Positions 32,703-43,255 of a DNA stretch of 64,000 nt are shown piece after piece. Location of the stretch: assembly GCA_947311845.1 (NCBI GenBank), contig CAMZMU010000060.1:2119758-2183757 (forward strand). The letters run 5' to 3'. How positions within the stretch are numbered: position 1 is the stretch's first letter; each line of letters begins with the position of its first letter. A program made the translations under genes and the position numbers. Origin of the DNA: Poa pratensis. Its lineage: Eukaryota; Streptophyta; Magnoliopsida; Poales; Poaceae. The notes beneath the pieces were generated by a model. That model ran no database searches. It worked only from the letters and a program-made list of their open reading frames with translations, and was not told the origin of the DNA.

Positions 32703-35381
32703 TCATATGTATAAGAGTTGAATATAAGAGAGCATCAAGAAGCAAATATTAAACACATTTAAGTCTAACCACTTCCTATGCAAAGGAATCTTGTAAGAAA
32801 ACAAATTATTGAAGCATGAAGCATCTAGCATAGAAAGACAAAACAAGTGCAACTTCAAAAATTTCAACAAAAAGAGAGGAGATTCAATATTATTGTGATA
32901 TATGAAGCCATGTCTCCCTCTCTCATAAAAACTTTCAGTAGCATCATTTATAAAATCCACAATATAACCATCACATGAAACATTCTTATCATGATCCATA
33001 TGCATAAAAGTATCAATATTTTCCACATAAGCAAAGTTCTTCTTATTAATAACAATGGGAGTATATTAGAGAGATGTTTTTGGGTAATCCCTCCATAACT
33101 ATGACAAGTTTCATGAGGATGATTGTAATTATAACATATGTCATAGTTGTCATTATGATAATTATCAAAGATTGGAGGCATAGTATCATCATAAACAACA
33201 GAATAGTTATCTTCCAAAGTGTGTTCATTTGTAAACATATCTTCATCAATTTTACTAGAAGGAGATGTATCAAATATATAATCATCAGTTGCAAAAGGAT
33301 TTTCAAACACCCATCCCCAAGCTTAGAGCTTTCCACATCATCATTGGAAGAAACATGGATAGTACTAATAGTATAGCAATTATTAACATCATCATTTTCA
33401 GAATTGGTACCCCAAAGATTTTCAATATCAAAAGTAGTTTCATTTTCCCAATCATGATCACTACAAGAAGTAACAGACATATAATCATCTTCAATAGTGC
33501 CTATAGATTTAGTGTCGAGATAATAATGACCCCAAGTATGTGAATCTTCTTCAATAAATTTAGACTCATTAGAAACATCATGAAAGGAGCAACATGCTTA
33601 GGAGAGGATACCTTTTCCTCTCTCTTTTTACTCCTCTTCTTCTTCTTCTTCTTCTTCTTCTCTTCTTCTTCTTCTTTCCCCTCTTCTTTTTATCTTTAGG
33701 AGGGAGAGGTTTGAAAGGAAGCTTCTCCACATGCCCTGGTTCATTGTTAGAAACAATAGAAGAAACTTGGGAGGATTCCTCCCTTTCATTAATTAGAGTA
33801 AAACAAGTATAAGTCCTTTCATATTTTGGCAAAGGTACATCTTTTATAATTTTTTCTATATAAGGATTACTGTGGCTCTTATCAACACAATGGAGATGGC
33901 ATCCCCGCAAAATACTATTCATATCAAAAGAACTCATATCTAACAAAGAAGTTTTCCTTGATAACTCTTCACACCCCAAAAATAATTCAAGTTCATCATA
34001 AAGATCGGGATGGATCATGCTATCATCAAACAAACTCGAAATTGTATCATTAAACTTTGAGCATTGGAATTCGAAATGACCTTCTTCATAGCAGAGTTCA
34101 CAAATAAAAGGATATATGGCACAAACCTTTTCAGCAAGATCATTTAGAGCCCTACTCCATATTCTAGTTTTCTCATGCTTATGAAGTTTACAATATTCTT
34201 CTTCATTATTAGTCTTTTCACAAGGTCTAAGCACTCCACAAAAATTAACATCCTTATAAGAAATAGCATTTTCAGAAGTTTGAGCATGTTTATTGCAATC
34301 ATTAACAACAATTTCATTTTCCATGCAAGTGTCTTTGAAAGGTTCATGATACATGTCCCAGCTTTCTTTAGGAACATTAATATGAGAAGCAAAGGTTCTA
34401 CAACAATCAACAATAATTTGAGAATCAAGACCATAATTAGCACTAAGCTTTTGAAAACCAGCAGTTTCAACGAAAGACTTAATGCATTCATATTCATAGT
34501 TTATACCTGATCCTTTACCTTTGTCATTCTCCCAATCTTCAGTATTGCTTTGAATTCTTTCAAGAAGATCCCATCTAGCTTCAACCTTCTTACTTGTGAA
34601 AGAACCCTCTGAACATGCATCTAGATAATCCTTGTAATGACCTGAAAGCCTTGCATAAAAATTAGTAACAATTATTTTCTCAGGAAGCTCATGGTTAGGA
34701 CATTTGAGTATTAATGTTTTCAGCCTTCCCAAGCTTGAGCAATGCTTTCTCCATCACGAGGCCAAAAATTAAAAATGTAATTCCTATCTAAATACAATTC
34801 ATAAGGAGGATAAAATTTAGAGTAAAAGAGATATTCAAGCTCCTTCCACTCCGAATGATGAGGATCATCCAGTAGCTCATACCACTCCCTTGCTTTGTCC
34901 TTAAGTGACAATGGAAATAATTTCTTCATGGCATTTTCTCTTGATAAACCTGCAACCTTAAACAACTCACAAAGTTCTTTAAGTTTCAACAAGTGATCAC
35001 TTGGATGGACTGTTCCATCCCCTGCATAACGTTCATCCATAACCTTTTCAACAATTTCCATAGGTATTTCACTAGGTGGATTTAAAATATCACAAGCATC
35101 ATTAGAATTATCACATGTGGGAGACACAGTATTATCAGAGCAAATTTTCTCCTCTAAAGCTGGGGAACTAAAAAGATCATTTTCATAAAAACTAGCTTCC
35201 CAAGCTTAGACTTTTCCATAGCATTAGCAATAATGGTGTTCAAGGAATTCATGCTAATAACATTACTACCACTATTATGCAGACAAACTTCCATCGGTTT
35301 CTTAATTTTCTCTTCAAAAGCATCATGTCCTAATTCAATATAAAGTTCATAAAGATCTCTAATTTTGTTGTTGTTTTCCAT
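32703..35381 (-). pseudogene. Inner element gag-type ORF, frameshifted
   Basis: It opens MENNNKIRDLYELYIE at 35381. A Retrotrans_gag core follows (LKELCELFKVAGLSREN, KDKAREWY, WKELEYLFYSKFYP, near 34990-34800; then LPEKIIVTNFYARLSG). Next are an acidic Asp/Asn/Cys-rich part, a Lys/Arg-rich tract from a (TTC)n repeat (33638-33680), and a hydrophobic C-terminal part (PLFLLKFLKLHLFCL, then PLHRKWLDLN) ending at 32703. Frameshifts lie near 35210, 34725, 33570 and 33305, and at least one more before 33026. There is no CCHC knuckle or protease. The family's ORF is about 890 codons; the whole order is kept here. The hydrophobic end is unusual for a gag and its role is unknown. Confidence 0.7.
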
Positions 35382-35453
35382 TAAGCCTAACTAGTGAAAA
35401 TAAAAACAAGAAATAATTGCAGAATCTAAAGGAGATACCTTCCAACACTTACC

Positions 35454-35471
35454 TCCCCGGCAACGGCGCCA
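35454..35471 (-). other. Primer binding site of the inner element
   Basis: On the minus strand TGGCGCCGTTGCCGGGGA, ten bases inside the right LTR. This exact site type is common in grass Gypsy elements. It fixes the element's minus orientation. Confidence 0.9.
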
Positions 35472-35481
35472 GAAAATAGCT

Positions 35482-36826
35482 TGATGTCTACACGCTTCTA
35501 TTCTTGTAGACAGTGTTGGGCCTCCAAGTGCAGAGGTTTGTAGAACAGCAGCAAGTTTCCCTTAAGTGAATCACCCAAGGTTTATCGAACTCAGGGAGGT
35601 AGAGGTCAAAGATATCCCTCTCAAGCAACCCTGCAATTAAGATACAAGAAGTCTCTTGTGTCCCCAACACACCTAATACACTTGTCAGATGTATAGGTGC
35701 ACTAGTTCGGCGAAGAGATAGTGAAATACAAGTAATATGGATGATTATAAGTAGTAATTGCAATCTGAAATAAAAATGGCAGCAAGCAAACATGTAGCAG
35801 AACTTGTTGTAAACGGTGTTTCAATGCTTAGAAACAAGGCCTAGGGATCATACTTTCACTAGTGGTATCTCTCAACATTTTAGCACAACTGAACGCAAGT
35901 AAGTGCTACTCGGGATTATTCTCCTTCTTGGTGAAACAAGAGTACTATGCGTAGGGCTACAAAAGCACACCTCAAAGTCTGAGTAAACAAACACCACAAT
36001 TCCACAAAGAATAAGCCATGATAATATCTAAATTATTTATAGAGTCACACACAAGTACCCACACTGTCACCTTGATACCGTGTTGTCACAATGACTCCGA
36101 AACTAGATAAAATCACTTGAGTAGCATAAACATTACATATGAATTCAGCGATACTAGCAATGCTCATGATCACATAAAGATCACACCATGGGAGAGAGAG
36201 GTAAACCACATAGCTACCGGTAGAGCCCTTAGCCTCGGGGGAGAACTACTCCCTCCTCATCATGGGAGGCAACAACGGCGATGAAGATGGCGGTGGAGTC
36301 GATGGAGATGGCTCCGGGGGCAATTCCCTGTCCCGGCAGGGTGCCGAAACAGAGACTTCTGTCCCTCGAATTAGGGTTTTTGGTGGCGGCGGAGCTACGA
36401 AACTCTTCTGGAGAAATCGTCGATTGTTTTAGGGTTTTCGAGGCAGGAGGATTATATAGGCGAAAGGGCGGCGCGAGGCGGTGGCCGAGTCGGCCTCACC
36501 ACGTGGTGGCGCCACCCCCTCCAGGCCGCGCGGGGACATGGTGAGGAGGCCGTGGGCCTCCCCCGGGCTTGCCTTTCTGGCTCCGTGTACGTGTCGGGAA
36601 AATAGGAACTTGGCTTTTTGTTTCGTCAGATTCCGAGAATATTTCCAGAACAGCTTTTCTGGAATACAAAAACAGCAGAAAACAGGAATTGGCACTGTGG
36701 CATCTTGTTAATAGGTTAGTTCCAGAGAATGCATAAAAACGCTATGAAGTGTGAATAAAACATGTAGCAATTGGCATAATATAAGCATGGAACATAAGAA
36801 ATTATAGATACGTTGGAGACGTATCA
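35482..36826 (-). repeat. 5' LTR of the inner Gypsy element
   Basis: The 1,345-bp partner of the left LTR. Differences are mostly single-base changes plus a two-base deletion near its right-hand transcript end (CTACACG versus CTACGCACG). Confidence 0.95.
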
Positions 36827-36831
36827 GGCCC

Positions 36832-37200
36832 GCACCTCCGAACCTGCTGCACACCATACCCGGCGACCGTCCTCGGCCTCTATCGCCTGGAACAAGAGAC
36901 GGGGGAGACCCTGCGTCATTACATCTAGAGGTTCCGGGGCGTCGTCGACCGCATTCCCCCGGCTGATCTCCGAGAAGTCTCCGTAATTGTTGTCTTCCAC
37001 GTCAACGTCCGCAACCTGAAGATGCGCGAGAAACTGAGCCTCCACGCCGTGGACACGTGGAGGACCTGTGGAACATGGCTGACCGATGTGCCAGGGGAGA
37101 GAAAGCCCTCAACCTTCCTCCCCGCTGGGCTCGCTGAAACGTGTCACTGCAAGATGTACCCGGAAGAATCAAATTACCAATCCAAGAGCTCCTGTGATCA
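36832..37200 (+). pseudogene. Outer element gag, core part
   Basis: It continues the frame of 28315-28691 and reads as a Gypsy gag core: RLEQETGETLRHYI, then RFRGVVDRIP, then ADLREVSVIVVF and NLKMREKL. An in-frame TAG (36926-36928) sits where most family members have Gln. The reading frame runs on to about 37200 without a zinc knuckle, and no pol follows. Confidence 0.65.
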
Positions 37201-37653
37201 ATAAAAGATAAGTGCTCCTTGAGCAAGTCCTCTCTGTGTACAAGATATCTATTTCGCGGGTATAAAACATGTGTAAAAAATCGGGAACGTGGCTCGACCG
37301 TCGAGCGAGCACTCATGGGGTAGCGACTCTCCCGGGGTAAAAAGCAGTGCGAGACCTGATACCTCCCGGGGACGTGCGTGCCAACAGATTGGCGGCCTTC
37401 CGGGAATCGGTAGGGCTTGTGAGCGCATTCCTGATCGGTCAGGGCCTCACGGGTAAGCTTACATCCCCGAAGGATCCCTCAGAAAGACGTGGAGACAGTA
37501 AAAACATGCTAAGCTCAGTAAAAATACTCGCAAAGTAGAGTAGCAAAGCAAGTTCTAGCATATTACATCCAAGTTTTGGAGTCAAAGCATGAAATCTGAC
37601 TCAGAGTTTTATTACATTTGGGGCACGAGGTGCTCGAATGTCTTGCAGGAAAC

Positions 37654-40600
37654 CTAACGGCGCGGGAACATCTTCGTGGCAATTGCGGTCGCGGGAGCGT
37701 TCACCGCCTGGCGGGAGTCCTCGGAAGGGGATGATGCCGCGAAATTCGGCATGACGGCACCCGGGTTGGCCTCCCGGAACGCCGCCATCACTGAAGTTGC
37801 TGTCAGCTTACTCGCCTCATGCTTGTCGCAAACTAGTTGGCTGGCCATCTTGTTCTTGAAGGATCGAACGTCGGCAGCAACCTTCGTGATGAACTCTGCG
37901 ACAAGGGGCAAGCTCTGGCAGTTCGGCTCCAACTCTGGAAGTGCAGTGCCCAGTTTCAGCCGCTCCACCCGGAGCGTAGCTTCTTGGCAGGCCTCCGCAA
38001 TCTTGGCGAGACCTTCCTGGTTGGAGCGGCGAAGCTCCGACAGTTCAGTTGACGCTTGGGAGTTGGCCTGGGCCAGCTCCTGGTTGTTCTCTTTCAGCCT
38101 CGCAAGCTCGTCACTCCGCGTCTTCATAGACTCTCGAGCTCAGATATCTTCCGGCCATCTTTCTCGGCCTGCTGCTGCAAAGCACGGACGGACTCTTGCT
38201 CCTGGTGGAGGGATTTCTTGATATCCTCGATTATCTGGTTGTTTTCCTCCTCCTTATGCTGGCGGCTCTTGATCTCCTTGTCCTTGGCCTCGAGCGCCTC
38301 CCGGTGGAGGTCAGCGGCACTCTCAGACGCCGTTCCATTTCCTGCTCCAGCTGCAGCTTCTGGCTTTCCAAGGATTTAATCTTCCAGCCAGCTCGCCCTC
38401 CCGGGACGCCAATTGTAGTTCCTTCTCCGCCATAACCTGCTCGCGTCGGTTGTACTCAGCTTCCGCTCAGCACCTTTCTGCTCAAGGGCCTCACGCAGGC
38501 TGAGACTTGAACCGCGAGGCGGTTGAGTTTACCCATTCCCCTCTGGATTAGATCTTCGGCTTTCCCAATCGCCTCCACGATGGCCGCCTCGCGACCTCTA
38601 AACTCCTCTTCCAACTGACGCATCCCACGGAGAATGGCGTCCATGGCGTTCTCTCCACTGATAATGATCTGGGGAGCCACCTCTGACGAACTCCCCGGGG
38701 CACTGGCAGCTTTCGAGCGCTTGGCAGTGAGGTCCTCCTTGATCCTCGTCAACTCGGCAATCTCTTCACTGGCTCCAGAATCCGTGGAGAAATTGGTGAA
38801 CGTCCTCAGAACCTGCCCGGTCATCAACGAGCTCTCCAGCAAGTCAAGGGAGACCTCGGGACCCGGCGCGTCACTACGACTTTGGCCAGGAGCAGGAGTC
38901 ATAGTTTGGGTCCCAGCTGCGCGAGAGCTGGGCGCGCCTTTGGACACCTCTTGGCCATCCGAAGGAGTAAAGGAGGGTGGTTTCTCTTGGCTGGCAACGC
39001 CAAGCAGGTCACCCGGGGAAAAGACATTCGCCACAGAAGCTTCTGGAAGCAAGAGAACGTCAGGTATATTGGAGACTTGAAACAAGAGCGGCGTAACCCG
39101 TGAACCTGAGTGTACCTGCTTGTTCCGGCGGACTAGCGTCGGGACCTTCTCTAGGGTGGGCCGGGGAGGCCACAGTCGCGCTCCCCACCCCGCTCCCGCG
39201 ACGACCGTCAACTTCCGCCATTGGGGGAGGGAACATCCCTCCGCCACAAGCTCCGAAGCTGGTAGCGGTGTCATCTTCCGCCGCGTCGCGCCGCCTTTTG
39301 CTGGTCTCCAGGGAGAGTGAGCCCCTGCACCGACACACGGTCACTTTCCTTGGAGAGAGAAAAATGAGAAAAGTGCAAAGAGTTGGAAGAAGTTTGGGAA
39401 AAGCTTACTCCCGGGCGCGCTTGCTCCCCAAGGCACCGACACCTCCGCAGACCCGGCGGAAGAGGCGTGGGGGCTCTGTGATGCTCGCCCGGAGAAGTGA
39501 CTGGTCCCGCCACAGGAGGCGAACGGTGGGGGGACACCCTTGGCCGTGGGGCCAAGACAAAGTCGGCCGCGGCGATCCCATTTCCATGAGGTCGCCCTCG
39601 CCGCCTACCACCTCTGCGGCGGGAAAAGAATGCTTGCCCCCGGGTCGGGGACCACGGCGGTCTCCGGAGAGCGGTGCGGGGAAGAATCTCTCCCCCGCGT
39701 CCTCACCGTCGTCGTCATCTTCGTCGCCATCTCCGTCTTCACCGTCGTCCTCATCGTCGCTGCCGTCGTCATCACCAGTGGCAGCCTCGTTGCCATCGCC
39801 GCCGTCTTCGTCGTCAGAGCCAGCGGATTCCTCCTCGGATTCTCTTCTTCGCTCTCTTCTTCAAACTCAAGGAGTTCTCCTTCCTCGTCAGAACTAGAGG
39901 GAGCCTTGGCCTTCCGGGTTGACGTCCTGCAGGTTTGGGCCCGTGGTCAGAGCGGCCCACAATTCCGAGGGCATTGCAAGTCGGCATCGACTTCAGAATC
40001 TTTGCCTTCTCCGGGTCGTCACACAGGGGCCGGAATCCTGCCGGCAGCTCGTACTTGACATCCCGGGTAAACATCCCGGTCATGTTGTCCCGGAGGAGGG
40101 CGCGGTCCATGTCAGGACTCCTCAGACGAGATGGGTCCAGGGGACCCTGGAAGTCCCAAGCTGGGTGTGGCCGCTTCTGCAGAGGCGCCAGGCGATTGTG
40201 AAGGAAGTGGGCAACAATGGCAGCTCCTGAAACTCCTCTCTCGAAGGTGCTTGAAGCGTGCTACCGCAGCCGAAAGATCGTCATCCTGGAGGCTGACGCA
40301 CCTCCAGGTCTCCAGGCTCACCGGATGTTCCGTCGGTTCTCCAGGAATGACAGAGCTTCTGGCACCTCGACCAAGAACCAGCGTTGCCTCCACTCATCCC
40401 ACTTGGACTTGATTGGCAAGTAAGGGTAGTTCTGCTTGACCTTCTGGCGAAGCAGAAGGTAACACCGCCCCCCATCCAGCCATCTTTCCCAATGCGGGGA
40501 GAAGAAGTGGCGGAACAGAGCCACGGATGGCATCACCCCGACGAATGCTTCGCAAGCATGGGCGAAAACCGTCAAATCCAAGATCGTGCCCGGGGACAGA

Positions 40601-41148
40601 TGCGAAGCCTTAACCCGTACGCGCGCAAGATCTCTAGAAAGAAATCTGAGAAGGGAGGAACGAGTCCCATCAGCATGAAGCCGTCAAAAATTGGGATCTG
40701 CCCAGGCGCCCTGGTCTCCGAAGGTGGGAAAACCTTCGTCGGCACTCGGGCAGGAGCATCATACGCCTCATCGGACTCCATCACTCCGAGGTGCCTGGCC
40801 TTCCACATCATCTCGGCGCTGTCAGCATAGTCGCTCGGGAACAAGGCCTGCTACCTGCGAAGCTCAGCCCGCTCGGCGCTGCGCTCTGATCTCCGCCGCG
40901 CCCTTTCGGATCTGGGAGACATCTCCTGTCTCATGAGTGAGGACCTGCTGGCCCTTTTCTTCTGAGCCGCAACCTTCAATCGCGCCATTGAAGCAGCAGG
41001 AGAGTTGTGGCGGCGGACGGCAGAGGCGGTGGGTCGAAGCTGGAGAAGGAGATGGGAATGGAGGCGGCGACTTGGGGATTTCGAAAGATTTGGGGAACAA
41101 CGGCCGCAACATTGCGAGGCGTGACTCATAAGGCTTCCCACGCATCAC
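37654..41148 (-). pseudogene. Antisense ORF of the outer element (coiled-coil / Transposase_28-like)
   Basis: The minus strand carries fragments of one long protein. An N-terminus from 41148 (MMRGKPYESRLAM) leads into a conserved globular part near 40850-40318 (FSDFFLEILRAYGLRL; HACEAFVGVMPSVALFRHFF; KSKWDEWRQRWFLVEV). This part resembles Pfam Transposase_28 ('putative gypsy type transposon'). An acidic Ser/Asp/Glu region (39690-39850) follows, then long Glu/Lys/Arg/Ala-rich coiled-coil segments (38456-39274; 37654-38127). At least five frameshifts or stops break it. In Tat-lineage Gypsy elements such antisense ORFs lie 3' of pol; here pol is gone but this frame is kept. Function is unknown; it is not a transposase by evidence. 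Confidence 0.6.
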
Positions 41149-41424
41149 GTCGCGGCTCCATTACTCCGACTGACGCGGGGGTCGTGGGGGATTCCACTTC
41201 AAGCGCTCCCTCCCGTTGGATTCAAGATAGACGTTGGCCGTCCGTGCAACCGCAACGTTCGCCGCGACCAAGTCCAAGAGAAGCTCGGGGGCTCGTCTCT
41301 ACTTCGCCCTGGCGAGCCTCAGGCAAAGCAGGCAAGGCGTCGGGTACCCACTTTGGCCAACTCTTTGGTCATAGCTCCGGCAGCAACTGAAGCAAGAGCC
41401 GCCGGGACCATGCCTGGGGGCTAC

Positions 41425-42380
41425 TGTCGCAGCAGTGGAACATGGGATTCCCATGATGCTGCCAAAGTGGGTCCTCCACTGGGGCCCACCAAGAAGATGG
41501 ACAAGGCAAGGAGTCAAGTACAGCAGATGGGTTAGCCCATCTGCCTCAAGGACACCCGACAAATTAGACACAAGTCTCTGCGGCTAAGGATCAGGTGACC
41601 TTCCGGGTCACCCCCTCGCCCGGAGAACCAGGCAAGATACCCGCGGGTCCGTGCGCCCGGCAGGAGGCCAAGCGCGCCCCCGGGTCCTCCATCCGTACCA
41701 CCAAGAGGATAAGATCGCCAGCTCGCCGGAAGCTGGTGGAAGACTTGGGCGCCAAGATGAAGGCCGCGCCCTGGTGACGTTGCCACGAGCGCAGTTGGTG
41801 GGGCGAGCAGGCTTTGTCCGTCCCACCTTTTCCAAGGGCGGACGACCACGCCGCCCTCCTCAGATTGCTTGGAGGAGAGAGTGTCACGTCTCCTCCAAGG
41901 ACCGCCGAGGGGTTTTTCCCGCCAAGACCCCTCATACCTCTCGCGTGCCCATATCGGATCCACTTAGCCTATAAAATGAGGACCATGGCACCGAGAGGGG
42001 GAGGACAGAAGCAAGTTAGAGCTCAGACAAGACTAGACTAGGGTTCGGAAGGTAGAGAGAGAGGTGATCTCCCCAGGGCAGGATCTGCTCTTCGTCTACC
42101 TCCGGCCGAAACTCTGTCGGGTTCACCCCAAAACACCCTTGTACACCACACCATGATGAACCTCTCAATCCAGACATGCAGGAGTAGGGCTTTTAGCCTC
42201 CGGGCGGCCTGAACCTGGGTAACTCCGTGTGTCCTGCTGTGTTGTTCGATCTCTCCTTCTCGACGAAGAACTTGGCGTCCTTACTCCCGGGTAAGGCGTC
42301 TTCCAGCCTTCTTCACGCCCCGTGCCGAGCCTAAAAAGGGGTATCGTCTACTCCCGGTGTCCGTCACTTGAGATACGACA
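41425..42380 (+). repeat. 3' LTR of the outer Gypsy element
   Basis: A 956-bp partner of the left LTR, preceded by the purine-rich CCTGGGGGCTAC. The promoter-like CTATAAAATGAGG is at 41968-41980. It ends GATACGACA before the AAGTT duplication. Confidence 0.95.
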
Positions 42381-42385
42381 AAGTT

Positions 42386-43079
42386 CATTCAGTGTAGAAA
42401 AGCATTGGCGAGTAGAAATTTACGCGCGCGAGCTTCGGGCAATTAAGCCGTCGCAGAATTGGGTGAGTGAACTGAAACCGAGTCACGCCGTGAATCACTC
42501 AGCATATGCCCTCGATCCAGAGCGCTGGAGTGCGGAATGATTCTGTCGTGGAGCGTCAATAACGGGTGATCGGTAGTACGATGGCACTGATAACAGATTG
42601 AGAATCCGCAAGGAGAAGTATCGCGACGTCTGGAGCGCTGTTTTCACGATCTACTGTTCGTCTAGACTAGGGATTTTGGTGCGGCGACACGCCTCCCCCG
42701 TGTGGCTGCTATCTTTATTTTCATAAATACAATTAGTGAATCAAATTGTTATTAAGAGTGAGAACATTAGAGGGCAGATCATGGAGCTATCTTGTTGTTG
42801 GCAGTCAAAGCTATATGCAAATTATGATGATTTAAGAGAATAGGCAACTTTATCGCCTTGCTTTAGGAAAGCGTCAAATCCGAGTTATCACAACGCTAGG
42901 GGAAAACCCCAGTAGTTAAAGGGAACAAAAACACAAAAGAACCAGGTTTTGTAGGGCAACTATTACACGGGAAACAAACACACCCACGCAGGGGCGGCAT
43001 AATCCCAGGCCAAGAAGACTACCACCATCTATGGAAACGTTTATTGTAAAAGCATAATAAAGGTAAAAAGGAAATTAAT
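42386..43079. other. Unassigned host-like sequence right of the Gypsy nest
   Basis: Continuation of the sequence interrupted at 27031. No gene, terminal repeat or RNA gene was recognised. Confidence 0.4.
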
Positions 43080-43244
43080 CAACCAACGCCACTATGCGGG
43101 TTAATCAACAACTGTAAGTTTCACATTTTCATCTTCAGGCTTTCCACCATCCGGTCCCAGCTTCCTTTAAGCTTTGCTGGCGACATGCATCTCCACTGGT
43201 TCAGCAAAGAGGATACGGTGTACAGGTTAGTCAGTGGAGATGAA
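43080..43244 (-). pseudogene. Older LINE remnant, downstream part
   Basis: Minus-strand reading NNKIVSSPLTNLY, then SLLNQWRCMSPAKLKEA follows directly on AIWLARNDFVFNN from the piece at 45662-45900. This is the end of a LINE zinc-binding domain and linker. The younger LINE copy is inserted between the two parts. Confidence 0.6.
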
Positions 43245-43255
43245 ACAATTTTGTT

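Larger units (their letters stand above)
28692..36826 (-). mobile_element. Inner Gypsy-type element, gag-only, nested in the outer gag
   Basis: LTRs at 28692-30035 and 35482-36826 are bounded, on the minus strand, by TGATACGTCTCCAACG and TAGACATCA. GGCCC flanks both sides (28687-28691 and 36827-36831). The primer site lies beside the right LTR on the minus strand, so the 5' LTR is the right one. The 5.4-kb interior has a broken gag-type frame and 2.7 kb of non-coding sequence, with no pol domain. The TGATACGTCTCCAACGTATC start is that of very abundant wheat Gypsy groups (Sabrina or Fatima type); which of them is not certain. Non-autonomous members moved by relatives are known in these groups. 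Confidence 0.95.
27036..42380 (+). mobile_element. Outer Gypsy-type LTR retrotransposon, pol-less, with nested insertion
   Basis: Two LTRs (27036-28024 and 41425-42380) start TGTCGCAGCAGTG and end ACGACA. The flanking 5-mers are identical: AAGTT at 27031-27035 and 42381-42385. A primer site follows the left LTR and a G-rich tract (CCTGGGGGC) precedes the right LTR, fixing the plus orientation. Without the 8.1-kb inner element the interior is about 5.3 kb. It holds gag remnants and a long antisense reading frame, but no protease, reverse transcriptase, RNase H or integrase. An antisense ORF is a feature of some Tat-lineage Gypsy elements (for example Grande), so this is probably a non-autonomous derivative of that lineage. 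The lineage is an inference. Confidence 0.95.

Noticed and set aside
37656..39897. Plus-strand frames in the outer Gypsy element (37676-38221, 39100-39897)
   Set aside because: They are shadows of the antisense coiled-coil ORF; Ser/Pro/Arg-rich with no gag or pol motif.
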